Below are positions 53,913 through 64,000 of a DNA stretch of 64,000 nt, piece by piece; position 1 is the first letter of the stretch, and the number at the start of each line of letters is the position of its first letter. The stretch comes from Solanum dulcamara (lineage: Eukaryota; Streptophyta; Magnoliopsida; Solanales; Solanaceae): assembly GCF_947179165.1 (NCBI RefSeq), contig NC_077247.1, forward strand, positions 10,069,001 through 10,133,000. The letters are read 5' to 3'. The position numbers and the translations under genes are program-made. Below the pieces are notes generated by a model. That model was not told the origin of the DNA, did not search any database, and saw only the letters and a list, made by a program, of their open reading frames with translations.

Positions 53913-55489
53913 CAATTTTATTCCATAAATTAATTATCTATCGTGTACCATGATGATATGGAGGTATTAGTAGTATAAAATAATGGCTTGGTGCAGCACA
54001 AAACGGACATCAAGCAGCCACGACGTTTAAATTGTGCTAGAGAAGTTCCGTGGCACAATTTTGGTGAGTTTTGGCCAATTTCAGGTAAGGTAAGGTCTTT
54101 ACTTCCAATTTGAAGTTTATGTTATTTTTATAGGGTGTATTACACACCTTGTATTCTTCTGGAAGTGTAATAATGTCGTGAAAATGCGCGACGTTCGAAA
54201 TAAACTAAATTGGAATCGTTATAGTTAAATTATAGTCGAAATGAGGCGTTGTGCGTGTGGGGGATGCTGCTGGTCGTGTGATGGTTTATTAATTTGTTGA
54301 AAAATGTTTTAAAATAGGTGTAGGATCTGATGGTTTCATCCACACTACCCTCCAATTCGTATGGTTAAAGGTTTTACGAAATAAAGATTAAAAACCCTCT
54401 TTTGGTATTGTAGTTTCGAGCGAGTCGTTTGGAGTTTATGTTTTATATTGTTGATGTTAATTGATTAAAAATATGCTGAAGGTCATTGTTTTTTGTTGGC
54501 TGTAGGTATTAGGAGTGTAATTGGAAATTCGGATAGGGCACATTATAGAGGAGATGTTGCCCGATTTCCGTTAACTCGTTAACTAGTTAAGGAACTAATC
54601 GAGAAGACGAGGAAATGGGTTCTATGAACACTCGTGTATAACTTAAGGTGATGAAAAGTTAAGGGTTTTTTATACTTGAATTACTTCCATGTTAAATAGG
54701 TTTTGAGGACGACAAAGGGAACGTGACAAAGAGTAACCCATAAGAGGTATGTCAAGCTTTCTCTTGGCATGTTTTGGCATGAGTATGTAAAACTATTCTT
54801 CTTTCTTTTGGCATGTCTTAGATATATGTTATGAATGGTTTGTATATGAAACATGGGGATAATTCCATTTGTAAATCTCCAAGTATATTTCATAATTCTT
54901 ATCCACTCTGTGATGGTAGAACTCTTGTAATAGTCGAGCTATTGCCTTCTTAAGACTTCTATATGATAAAAGGTAATATATGTAGAGCCTAGTCCTCCTT
55001 TTTGGGGATGTATTAAACATAAATGAAATGAGGTATGATATGAGTGTGGAGGTAGTTCTAGTTGTGAGTTCCAAATATAGCACGTGAATCATGTTCACTT
55101 CTTAAGACAGTTGAGCTATTACCCTCGAGCCTCCTATATGCGAAGACATGATCTATGACTTTTAGTCACGTCTGAATGTAAAGTTCTCGAATATCTTATA
55201 TGATGAATGTTAATTGAATGTCTAAGCTCCTACTCCTAAGGTCTCTGTGATGACAAACGTCTCTTGTTCTATGAGCTGTTTAGTCTTGTTTGGATATGCG
55301 TCTAATATTCCTGAGACTCCAGTAGATATGACCCCTAGTGATATTTTGCAGGGTACTTGAAATGAGTACTACCCTGTCTTCAAGTACCGGTTCACTTGGC
55401 TGTTTCATTGAGTCTCAGATGATGAGTTAAATTGCATATGGTTCCTCGCTACTATACTTGTGTAGGCTGTTAATACATCTTTCACCACA

Positions 55490-55790
55490 TCCCATGAAGG
55501 GCCGGGCATGATAAATTCACCGAATCCCATGAAGGGCCGGGCATGATAAATTCACCGCGTCCCATGAAGGGCCGGGCATGATAAGTTCACCACATCCCAT
55601 GAAGGTCCAGGCATGATAAAATCACCCCGTCCCATGAAGGGCCGAGCATGATAAATTCACCATGTCCCATGAAGGGTTGGGAATGATAAATGATGAAATG
55701 ATTATTTACTGCATCGCATGAAGGGTTGGGCATGATACACGATGAAATGACTGCTTTACCGAGTCCCTCACTAAAGGGCCGGATATAATA
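55490..55790 (+). repeat. Intra-LTR minisatellite, 35-bp unit
   Basis: Six consecutive 35-base units of the type CACCGCATCCCATGAAGGGC / CGGGCATGATAAATT, at a strict 35-bp period from ~55484 to 55693. Two longer degenerate units (with GATGAAATGATTATT) follow up to ~55790. Units differ by one to four bases. Confidence 0.92.
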
Positions 55791-56082
55791 GACAAACATA
55801 CATATGAAAACATAGTAATGTACTTGTATGGTATGAAACAATGTCGTATATGATGGTATGATGCCGTAAACATTGATTTTGTAACATCGAGTCCCACGGC
55901 TGGCTGGGGGTGATATGTGATGGTGATATGCATGCTCTCTTTTCATAGGATGCCGGTATAGTGAACTCTTAACTGTTATACTTGTTTCCTGCATCCCTAT
56001 TTCAGTTGTTATCTCAATTATGTGTTGTTATACTTTATATACTCAGTACATATATCGTACTGACCCCTCGTTCTCTAGGGGG

Positions 56083-56087
56083 CTGCA
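56083..56087. repeat. Target duplication CTGCA (left), CTGCG at 59709-59713
   Basis: CTGCA precedes and CTGCG follows the nested minus-strand LTR. Joining the flanks restores GGGGGCTGCGTTTCATGCC, as expected from the uninterrupted A LTR text at 1072-1090. Four of five bases still match. Confidence 0.82.
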
Positions 56088-59000
56088 TGTCACAACCCAA
56101 CCCCCTAGGCTCCAATTAGGGTCCGACCTGGACCCCCGTATACCTACCTATCAGTTGTAGTCAAATTTAACCATGAACAAGGTGATACTACTCACACAAA
56201 ACCCTAATGAGTTAAAACTTTTTCGTGTACGTATGGCCTCCTTCACTTGTCTCATAACACATAAGGGCATGTAAGTCGACAAGGCTGCTATAACAAAAAA
56301 AACATTCATAACATGCCGTATAGGCACAATCGAAACGAACTCACAAACAACCCACATCCATATATCTACAGACCTCTAGGAATAGTAACAGCAACATATG
56401 GCGGGACAGGGCCCCCACCGTACCCCTGAATGTACAAATATATACATTTAGTGACCAGTATAAAAAATTAGGCTCCAGAATAGTGAAGCACTTCTAACAT
56501 AGCTGAGAGGAACTCCTAAGCTGACGGATCTCCAAAATAAACATATGTACCTGTGGGCATGAAACACAGCCCCCCCGAGAAAAGGGGGGTCAGTACGATA
56601 TATGTACTGAGTATGTAAAGCATAACACATCGTAACTAGACCATAACTGAAATAGGGATGTAGGGGACAAGTATAACAACTTAACAAATTATTGTACCTG
56701 CACCTTAGGACACGTAAATCATACATATCATCATATGCTATGCCCGGACCTCTAGTTAACTCGGTGCCATAATTATTTTCTCATATTCACATGTCATTGT
56801 ACCATCATGTATATCATTTCATCATAACATTGTATACGGTATCATATCATCATATATGATATAATCTTATCATGTATGTCATCGTATTACATCCGGTTCA
56901 CTACAGGGCTCAGGGTCGCAAATGTATCACTCTAATCTCATATGCATGCCTACATAAAGTATTCGGCCCCTTTAGTGAGGGACTAAGTGAATGGAGTGGT
57001 GTACGTTTATAGGTACCATCATAATATACATACTATACCCGTCCCTCTAAAGAGGGACTCGGTGTTCTTTCCTTATTTTGCAACATATACTATCATATTA
57101 CAGCCGGCCCGGGACTATATATCACACCTCACGTACGAAATCATCTCTTCGTGCATGGAACTGTACACATCCAATCCAGGATGTAGTGAAAGATGTAGTA
57201 AAGCTGCGCCCGACATAATATCCGGCCCATCATGGGATGCGAAGAAAGAAGGGTTACAGCATGCACGAGTAGAGTAATGAGAAACTATATGCAACTAAGT
57301 CACCCTCTGAGACTCAATGAAACACTCAAGTGAACCGTCACCTGAAGACCAGGAAGGTACTTATCCGAAGTGCCCTTTAGATGTCAGTAGGGGTTACATC
57401 AATTGGGGCTTCAGGAATCACAGACATGCATCAAGAAAATGCCACATAGCTTATGCAATAAAAAACATGGTTTATGCAATCAGAGACACAGTTATGCAAT
57501 CAGAGACATTGATCATTTCAGAGCCTTCAAGAAAAGGAGCTTGTATCTCTACTTACTATTCACGATATAACAGGCTCGAGAATAATAATTTGACTGCTTT
57601 CAGACTTTTAATGGTCAGAAGTGACTAAAAGTTATGAACTATACTCAGAGCTCATAATTGGAATTTTCTCTAAACCTATATCATATGTCATTTCACTTAA
57701 AATTAAGTCATTCCAAAGGAAAGAAGAGGTAGGCTTTACATGTACTAGTTTTCATCACATAGAAGACTTAAAAGCAATGACTCGGTTATTTCAAGAGTTC
57801 TAATATTAAGAATTAAACGAGAGTCTCGACTCATACTCAGGGCCTTACGAATGGATTGAATCCCAAATGTCATGTACATATATTTATAGCTTACATCTAA
57901 GACATGCCAAAAGAAAAGAGAAATAGCTCTACATACTTATTCCAAAAATACGCCAAAAGAAAGCTTCACATACCTTGTTTGAATTATTCTTTATCCTGCT
58001 CGCCTCGCCGTCCTTTGAACCTATTCAACATGAAAGTAATATGAATATCAACCCCTTTTTATTTCCAGTACCCTAGGTTACACTTTAGTATTAATGGAAT
58101 CTATTTCCTTAGTCGTTTTCCCGACTTGTTATGTTATTCGCTAAGGCGTCGACGAAAATTGGGCAGCACCTCCTCTATAATGTGCCCTATCCAAATTTAC
58201 AATTAGGTCCCTAAGACCTACATCCAACAAATAACAACAACCTGCAGCAATTCACACCAATAATATACAACATAAACTCCAAACGACTTATTCAAAAATA
58301 CGATATCATAATAAGGCGTCTAACGTTGATTTTGTACGCCTTTCATTATACGCAACGAGGGGTCGTGTGGATGAAACTAGAAGCATCTACATCACTTTTA
58401 GAATGCATTTAGGCCCTGCAACAATAGATTACACCCCTGCAGCAACAACTCACTCAAAACTATCAAAACGTGAATTCTGGACAGCTTACTGTGTTACCTT
58501 GTGGCTTCGTTTCGAAGGGGTAATGGAGGGAAACAGGATATACGTCCTTCATGAAAGTTATATACAGGCGTCTTAGGGTCGCATACAATTTCGAATCACC
58601 CCTACATCAATTTTTTACAAAATGATATGCCAAAAACACCAACAGCAATCCGTGTAAGATTTCCAAAACCAAAATCTGGGCAATACCTCCTCTACACTTC
58701 ATCACCCTTTTTCGAGAGGCTAAAAGCAAAACTGGATTTTAAAGTCTAAATAAAAGTTATAGAAATATGAAATACCGTTCCAAAAAATATTGAATCACCC
58801 AAAAAAAATATATACACAAGAATTTATACCAATATTACTAACAACTGTCCCCTGCAAAAATGGGTTTGTTAACTAGTTTTTAACGTTTTCCCTCTTTGTT
58901 CTTTCAACTTCCTCTCAAGTTCCAAGCTGAAGAATTAATTCCGTAGACATCTTAAAATACATATATACACCTCCACGTGCTTAGGGAACATCATAGATAA

Positions 59001-59708
59001 TTAATTAATGGAAGAAAAGTGAAGAACTTACCTTAATTTCTTCCAAATTTGTGGTTGCCGTTGTGTACTCTCTTTCTCTCACGTTTCTCTCTATACTTTG
59101 GCTGATTTTTGGACTTCTAATGACTTAAGAGTCATTAACATACATATATATATAGTCCCTTAGGAAGTTACACATGTCAGCCCCTAAGGGTACCATGTGT
59201 CAAACCCTTATTGGGCCATGGATCCACCCTTAGCCTCTAATGCTGCCACGTGTCCTTGGTGGGGCCCACCCCCTAGTAGGTGGTCTACCTACTTGACCCC
59301 AAGAAGGTGGTTCACCTTCTGCCACATGGGACTTCCCTAGGCTGCCACGTGGTATATCCTTTTGCTGCCACGTGTTGCCTTCTCCTCTCCCCGTGGGTTC
59401 GTAATCTCGTCTTATCTTAAGAGCCGATGTAATCCGCACTACGTAAGCTTGATATATCCTTAAGAAACTTAAGTGTATAAGACTCTTAACTTAGTGAATT
59501 ATGTAGGTAAATAGAGTCCTACGACTCATTACTTGGCCTCCAATTCCCTTTGGATTCTTATGAATCCATTTCCAACCTTCCTTCTCACGAGGTATCACAA
59601 TCTTCTTTCCTTAGAGTTGTTTGATAGTGTCATAGCTTATCTGGATCGCATGATAGTGTCTAAGAAACTTAAGAATACGTTTTGAGCTCGAGAGTGCGGG
59701 GTGTAACA
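56088..59708 (-). mobile_element. Solo family A LTR nested in A1 5' LTR, opposite strand
   Basis: Complete 3,621-bp LTR: TGTCACAACCCAACC at 56088 to GGGGTGTAACA at 59708 (plus-strand reading). It has no internal sequence or primer-binding site and is flanked by CTGCA/CTGCG. It carries its own promoter-side block (CACGTG at ~59245, 59346 and 59369) and a diverged minisatellite (56740-57240). Frames at 56151-56357, 56448-56726 (minus), 56987-57277, 57317-57628, 57621-57803, 58367-58576 and 59230-59439 (minus) are not genes. Confidence 0.9.
56740..57240 (-). repeat. Diverged minisatellite of the nested solo LTR
   Basis: Scattered units of the CCGGCCC-x-ACTCGGTG family (GCCCGGACCTCTAG, TCCGGTTCACTACAGGGCTC, TCGGCCCCTTTAGTGAGGGAC, CCCGTCCCTCTAAAGAGGGACTCGGTG, CCGGCCCATCATGGGATGCG). 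Spacing is irregular, so this copy is older or shorter than the arrays at 29180 and 55490. Confidence 0.65.
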
Positions 59709-60188
59709 CTGCGTTTCATGCCTATAGGTACAGATGCATGCTTTGGGAATCCGCTAGCTTAGGGTTCCACTCGGCAAGTTTGGGAGGAGATCCATTGAAT
59801 CGGAGCCAAGCCTTTAGGTATTAGACCTTTTATGTATATATTTGTATATTTAGGAGTACGGCAGGGGCCCTGTCCCACCATATGTTGTTATTACTATTCT
59901 TAGAGGTCTGTAGACATATGTATGTGGGTTGTTTTTGAGTTTGTTTTGATTGTGCCTATACGGCATGTTGTAAATGTTTTCATGTTACAACAGCTTTGTT
60001 GGCTTATGTGCCCTTTCATGATACGGTACGAATGGAAGGGGCCACACATACTCGAAAATTTTTTAACTCATTGGGATTTTGTAAGTAGTATCACTTTGTG
60101 CATAGCTCAATTTGACTACAGCTGATAGGTATGTATATGAGGGTCTAGGTCGTACCCCAGTCATGGCCTATGGGGTTGGGTCGTGACA
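59709..60188 (+). mobile_element. A1 5' LTR, right part
   Basis: Resumes the A1 LTR at CTGCGTTTCATGCC, aligned with 1076-1560. It includes TACGGCAGGGGCCCTGTCCC, GTCTGTAGACATATG, GCCTATACGGCATG, and ends GGGGTTGGGTCGTGACA at 60188, followed by a primer-binding site. The frame at 59922-60125 is LTR sequence. Confidence 0.88.
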
Positions 60189-60192
60189 AAAA

Positions 60193-60204
60193 TGGTATCA
60201 GAGC
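60193..60204 (+). promoter_or_regulatory. Primer-binding site of A1 (initiator-Met tRNA)
   Basis: TGGTATCAGAGC, four bases after the LTR end. It is a perfect 12-base complement to the initiator-Met tRNA 3' end. It marks the start of the A1 interior and confirms that the plus-strand LTR to its left is the 5' LTR. Confidence 0.92.
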
Positions 60205-62330
60205 AGTTCGTTCTTGGTCTGTCTACCAACCGTGTCTAGTAGAGTCTCATTTATCGGTGTGTGGTGCACCACATCTATAAACAAGGTACTACAGGACATT
60301 TAGGATGTTACTTTCTTTCATATCTGAGATCGTGCGATAGAGCCGAGTCATAGGGAATGAAATTCCTCCTACTAACATGTGCTTTCTGTAGAAGGGAAAT
60401 ATCGATAGAAGAAAGTAACTGACAATACTGGAAGTTACAAGGCACACAGGTAAGCAATGGCAAGAAGGACATATGTCAGGTAAGATGTTGAAATACGAAT
60501 GACATACAAAGTGAAAGGAAAAGTAACCAGGATAGTTTAAAAAGTGGACACATGAGGTAAGTCCATTATTTTATACTGTCATTGATATTGGGCGACTGTG
60601 TGGCTGCGATATTAGATGATATAACTCTATAGATTTATGCCCTGTGAAGCACTGTTAGCATTTTTTGTGTGCAAGTGTTGCGATAGTAAGAAATACAGAG
60701 GAAACTCTGCCCAAATTTTCTTCTCTAAGAAGAGAATGAGATGCAGGGATGTAGTATGTCATGAAAGGTTGTGCCCACAACAATGATTAGATTTGACTAA
60801 ACGAGTATGGCTGACCTCGAGAAATAAGTTTATTACTGAATTGATGGCAAAAGAAACTAGTAGGTCGATACTAGTATAGTAGAACGAGGTTGGAAAAGAC
60901 CTATAAGCCAAAGAGGATGATTCAGAGAAGATTGATAGATCTGGATAAAATGACATAGTAAGGCATCGCTTGAATTGATACATAGGGATAAACTATGATG
61001 AGTTATAGTTGAATAAAGTAACAGTATGATTAAGACAAGAGTGCAGGGGAAAAAGAATTGTGACGAAAGTGAAGTGTTAATAAGACAGCTTGTGAGATAT
61101 TAAGAATAAGACTAGCTAAGAAGGGTAAGTAACCCATAGTAAGAATCATGAAGAAGGTCAAGCAGTGTTATACTATGGGACTGAATGTGAACAGGATACC
61201 ATGTGAATATAACAAGGGTCGTTATGAGAATAAGTAAAGCTTAGTTAGGAAGTTCTAACAAAGGCACCTAAGATAGACATAGATAACTGAATATGAGGAC
61301 GGAATGAAAGAAGAATGTATAGTCATAGATTTAATGGGGTAGTAAAACAACATGGTGTCAAGGTAAACCTAGTATTGGGGCAAGCTCGATATGCTGTTAA
61401 GAAAGTGAGAATCAGGTGCACAACAAGGATGAAGGTTCATGAGGTATCAAGAAGTATTATGTATACGTGACTCGAGTACCAACAGTAAGACTAGACTGGC
61501 ACCTCACGATTATGTCAATATGTCATACATGGGCAACCAAAGGTAAGGGTGATATAAAGAAAGGCATAGATATGGTGCAGTATACCAATGGTGTTGGAAA
61601 ATAATCATACATATTTGAAAATTGGAAATAAGGGCGTAAGGTAGAACACAAATAGATAGTGACATGGTTACACCCTAAAGTGGAGAAGTGCCTTCAAGTG
61701 AGATCCCATACTGGTATGCGTTGACAAGATTTAAAAGTCAATAATGAACGGATAGAAGCCATGGCACCGAAGACAGTGTTGAGAATTATTAGTAAGGACC
61801 TTGAATACTATAACATCAAAAAATGAGTGCATATAAAGGGGATGAATACGACAAGGTAATCACAACGAGAACTTAAAGATATTGTAAGGGATAGCCAGGC
61901 TACACTTGAGTAAAAGTCAGGATGTTGGTAACAGAGTTACTAGCCACCGACATTGTGAGATACAAATAGTCAAAGAGAATGGATATACAAGCCTCTCCGA
62001 TATTGGAATATGAGAAGACTTAAGAATGAGTGAAGGAAGCAAAACATGTATGACAAAAGAGGCTAGTTTAGCGATGCTAAGGCATTTTCTGGACTGCTCT
62101 AAGCACCTACACATGTTTGTAGAAAGATTATGATATGATGTGTGATAAAAGAACTGGAGGGAAGATCTGAGTAAAAGTGCAGTATAACATGTCTAAAGTG
62201 TTACAAGTTTGATTAAGAGGAATTGTATAATAGCTTAAACAAAAAAGGAGCATTAGAAGCTTGATAGCCTATTATAGGAAATGGAAACCCCAACTTGGAA
62301 ATGAAAAGCAGTTAATATGGATTATAGTAC
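60205..62330 (+). mobile_element. A1 interior, purine-rich, no readable gag or RT
   Basis: About 2.1 kb after the primer-binding site. The first 250 bases are leader-like (GTGGTGCACCACATCTATAAACAAGG is shared in kind with the C2 leader at 39830-39890). The rest is strongly purine-rich on the plus strand, with no long frame and no gag, protease or RT motif that I could read. The short minus-strand frame at 61917-62114 and the one at 60759-60983 have no family signal. Confidence 0.55.
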
Positions 62331-62680
62331 AGGCTGACCTCGCATTCTAAGGAACTATGAATTCATACGGGTGATGGTAAATAGGCTGACAGAATCAACC
62401 CAATCCCTTCTATTTAAGAAGGCATGTTTAATTGAGGGTTATATGAGATGACATAAAAAGGAAACAATAAGATTTTATGGAGTTCCCACACCTATTATCT
62501 CAGATAAGGAAATTCAAGTTACAGCTAACCACTGGAGATCATTCTGGAAAGAATTGGGAATATAGATGAATCTTAGTACGACATTTCTTCCTTCGATTAA
62601 TGAATAGGCCCAGAGAGGATCCAGCGAGTTATTGATGAAGTAAAGCTTATTCAAGAAAAAAAAGCTATTAACAGCCTAGA
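62331..62680 (+). pseudogene. A1 integrase core remnant
   Basis: In one frame at 62370-62580 it reads VMVNRLTESTQSL, then FYGVPTPIISDKEIQVTANHWRSFWKELGI and MNLSTTF. This corresponds to the Tekay-type integrase stretch VIVDRLTKSAHF...HGVPxSIISDRGxQFT...FHPQT. The second catalytic aspartate (ISDK) is intact. The first lies upstream in unreadable text. Stops follow within 20 codons. Confidence 0.75.
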
Positions 62681-62835
62681 GTTAACAAAAGTCATACGCA
62701 GATAGTCAACGTCAACCTTTCAAGTTGAAGTAGATGAGTGAGTGTTTGTGAAAGTTTCACCAAGTCAAGGTTTAATAGAAGTCAATAAGAAAGGGATACA
62801 TTGGTCCTTATCGGACCATTCGTAGAATAGTAAAG

Positions 62836-63102
62836 TTGCCTATGGGTTTGACCTACCATCCGATTAGAAGTAATACATCCAGTTTTCATGGATTAATGCT
62901 CCGCAAATATATAAGCGACCCTCCCAGAATATTCTCTATAGATGAAGTCTACATAACAGAGGAGTTATCCTACGAGGAGCGACCTATCGCCATCTTGGGT
63001 CAGCAAATTAGAAGGTTGCAAACTAAGGACGTGGCTCCCATCAAATCATGTCATGCGACAAAGATAAAGAAGAAATATCCATATAGAACCCTACGTCTAT
63101 AG
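62836..63102 (+). pseudogene. A1 integrase C-terminus and chromodomain-like tail
   Basis: Open frame of 88 codons. LTYHPIRSNTSSFHGLMLRKYISDPPRIFSIDEVYI aligns with the integrase C-terminal VHPVFHVSMLRKCIGDPSR-type text. Next is TEELSYEERPIAILGQQIRRLQTKDVAPIKS, which precedes the chromodomain-like tail. The tail itself (W-E-x-E) is replaced by KKKYPYRTLRL after a frameshift. It shares the text of the A2 remnant at 10930-11110, so A1 and A2 belong to one family. Confidence 0.85.
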
Positions 63103-63227
63103 GTAATATAAGCTCCTAAATCAATGATGTTGATGAGTAGGAGGCCTATGGGTGACAACTAATATTGAGATTTCCCAAAGTCCTGGTAAGACCTTATAAG
63201 ATTAAACAACATTCGAGGAAGAACGTT

Positions 63228-63243
63228 CGAAATGGGGGAAGGA
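63228..63243 (+). promoter_or_regulatory. Polypurine tract of A1
   Basis: GAAATGGGGGAAGGA immediately before the 3' LTR start TGTTACACC. The same box, reversed, adjoins the A2 3' LTR at 10649. Confidence 0.8.
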
Positions 63244-64000
63244 TGTTACACCCCACACTCTTGAGCTTGGAGTGTTTCTTAAGCTTCTTAGAAGTTAGCA
63301 TATGAGCCGTACAATCTACAACACGATCAACCGACTCTAAGGAAGGGAGAATGGCATACCTCATAGTACAGAATGTTGGAAATAGAGTCATAAGAATTCG
63401 GAAGGAATTGGAGGCCAAGTAATGATTCTTAGGACTCAATTTACCTACAAAAGCTACTAACTTGGAAGTCTTACAAACCTAAGCTACTTGAGGATATACC
63501 AAGCTTACGAAGCACGGATTACATAGGCTCTTAAAATAAGACAAGATTATGAACCTGCAAGGAAGAGAAGAGAAGGACACGTGGCAGCACCTCAAGCAAG
63601 CAGGTGACCCACCTTCTTGGGTTCAAGTAGGTGACCCACCTGCTTGGGTGGGTGGATCCCACTACCACGTGGCAGCCCCTCAATGAACGCATAAATACGG
63701 TAGCCCAATAGGAGCTGGACACGTGTCACCCTTAGGGGATGACACGTGTGAATTCCTAAGGTAACCTATATATATATGTAATATATGACTCCTAATTCAG
63801 TTATTTATCCAAAAACTACAGCAGCAACAAAGAGAAAACAAACCCTAAAGCTTAGAGAGAAAAGAGTGACGGCTAGGAGAGAAAAAAGAGGTAAGTCCCA
63901 ATTTCACTCTGTAAATTAATTATCTAGACTATACCAAGATTATATGGAGATAGTAGTAGTATAAAATCATGGTTTGGTGTAGCAAAGAAAGGACAGCAAG
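63244..64000 (+). mobile_element. A1 3' LTR (cut by window end)
   Basis: First 757 bases of the LTR, colinear with 53260-54010. CACGTG boxes are at 63578, 63666, 63720 and 63743, one more than in the 5' copy. The TATA-like run is at 63766-63777 and the GGTAAGTCCC motif near 63891. The minus-strand frames at 63194-63439 and 63531-63722 are not genes. Confidence 0.9.

Larger units (their letters stand above)
53260..56087 (+). mobile_element. A1 5' LTR, left part
   Basis: Starts TATTACACCCCACACTCTTG at 53260 (TGTTACACC with one change) and is colinear with the A1 3' LTR at 63244-64000. About 92% of bases agree over 53781-54000 versus 63765-63990 by eye, so the two are a true LTR pair. It carries the promoter block at 53594-53792, the minisatellite at 55490-55790, and ends at CTGCA, where a minus-strand solo LTR of the same family is inserted. 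It continues at 59709. Frames at 53547-53738, 54681-54893, 54829-55098, 55587-55994 and 55706-55933 (all minus) are not genes. Confidence 0.88.

Noticed and set aside
55490..55700. Regular 35-bp repeats that could look like a CRISPR array
   Set aside because: The units are contiguous direct repeats without unique spacers, lie inside a plant LTR and recur in sibling LTRs. It is a minisatellite.
55587..55994. 135-codon minus-strand open frame
   Set aside because: It translates the minisatellite and adjacent LTR sequence. The repeated peptide is a by-product of the 35-bp repeat.
60193..60204. tRNA-Met-like sequence
   Set aside because: Only the 12 bases complementary to the tRNA 3' end are present, next to an LTR end. 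It is a primer-binding site, not a tRNA gene (the same holds at 48539 and 39782).

Overview
This window looks like repeat-rich intergenic (probably pericentromeric) DNA of a flowering plant. The LTR families and integrase/RT wording resemble those I know from Solanaceae (Capsicum, Nicotiana or Solanum type), but that lineage call is inference from memory. I see no host protein-coding gene. Almost every base that can be assigned belongs to decayed Ty3/gypsy LTR retrotransposons stacked inside one another. All coding remnants carry stops and frameshifts.

Four LTR families recur. Family A has LTRs of about 2.6-4.1 kb that start TGTTACACCCC and end GGGTCGTGACA. They carry an internal minisatellite and a CACGTG-rich promoter block. 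Family B has LTRs of about 2.5-3.6 kb that start TGTTGTAATGA. Family C is Tekay/Del-like, with LTRs of about 1.7-2.2 kb that start TGTAAGACC or a variant. Family D is a different gypsy lineage with LTRs of about 1 kb that start TGATAGCATCG on its own strand.

Layout, left half: 1-1560 is the end of a plus-strand A LTR. 1561-4448 is mostly unassigned, with a B-LTR fragment, and ends in the 3' internal tail of element B1. 4449-16730 is the B1 3' LTR, split by a minus-strand A element (7997-16656, target duplication GGTCT). That A element contains a 5S rRNA pseudogene and a recent 826-bp duplication-inversion. 16731-22195 is the 3' half of C1 (pol plus 3' LTR). 22235-26640 is a minus-strand C element (C3) with most of its interior deleted.

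Layout, right half: 26640-37720 is element B2. Its 5' part is a 979-bp tandem duplication, and its pol is split by a solo A LTR (28326-32436, target duplication GGTAA). 37945-52965 is C2, the most complete element (5' LTR, primer-binding site, gag, pol, truncated 3' LTR). Its RT/RNase H junction is interrupted by a minus-strand D element (42346-49375). 53260 to the window end is A1: its 5' LTR is split by an opposite-strand solo LTR of the same family (56088-59708, target duplication CTGCA/CTGCG), followed by the primer-binding site, a degenerate 3-kb interior and the start of the 3' LTR.

The nesting gives a relative order. Families B and C are the older hosts. A and D elements inserted into them. 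Unequal recombination then produced solo LTRs and internal deletions, and the tandem duplication and the duplication-inversion came last. No defence, CRISPR, biosynthetic or other gene system is present. The points most worth a second look are the 5S rRNA pseudogene, the 97-99% identical duplication-inversion, the same-family nested solo LTR, the duplicated insertion junction and the conserved CACGTG promoter block of the A LTRs.
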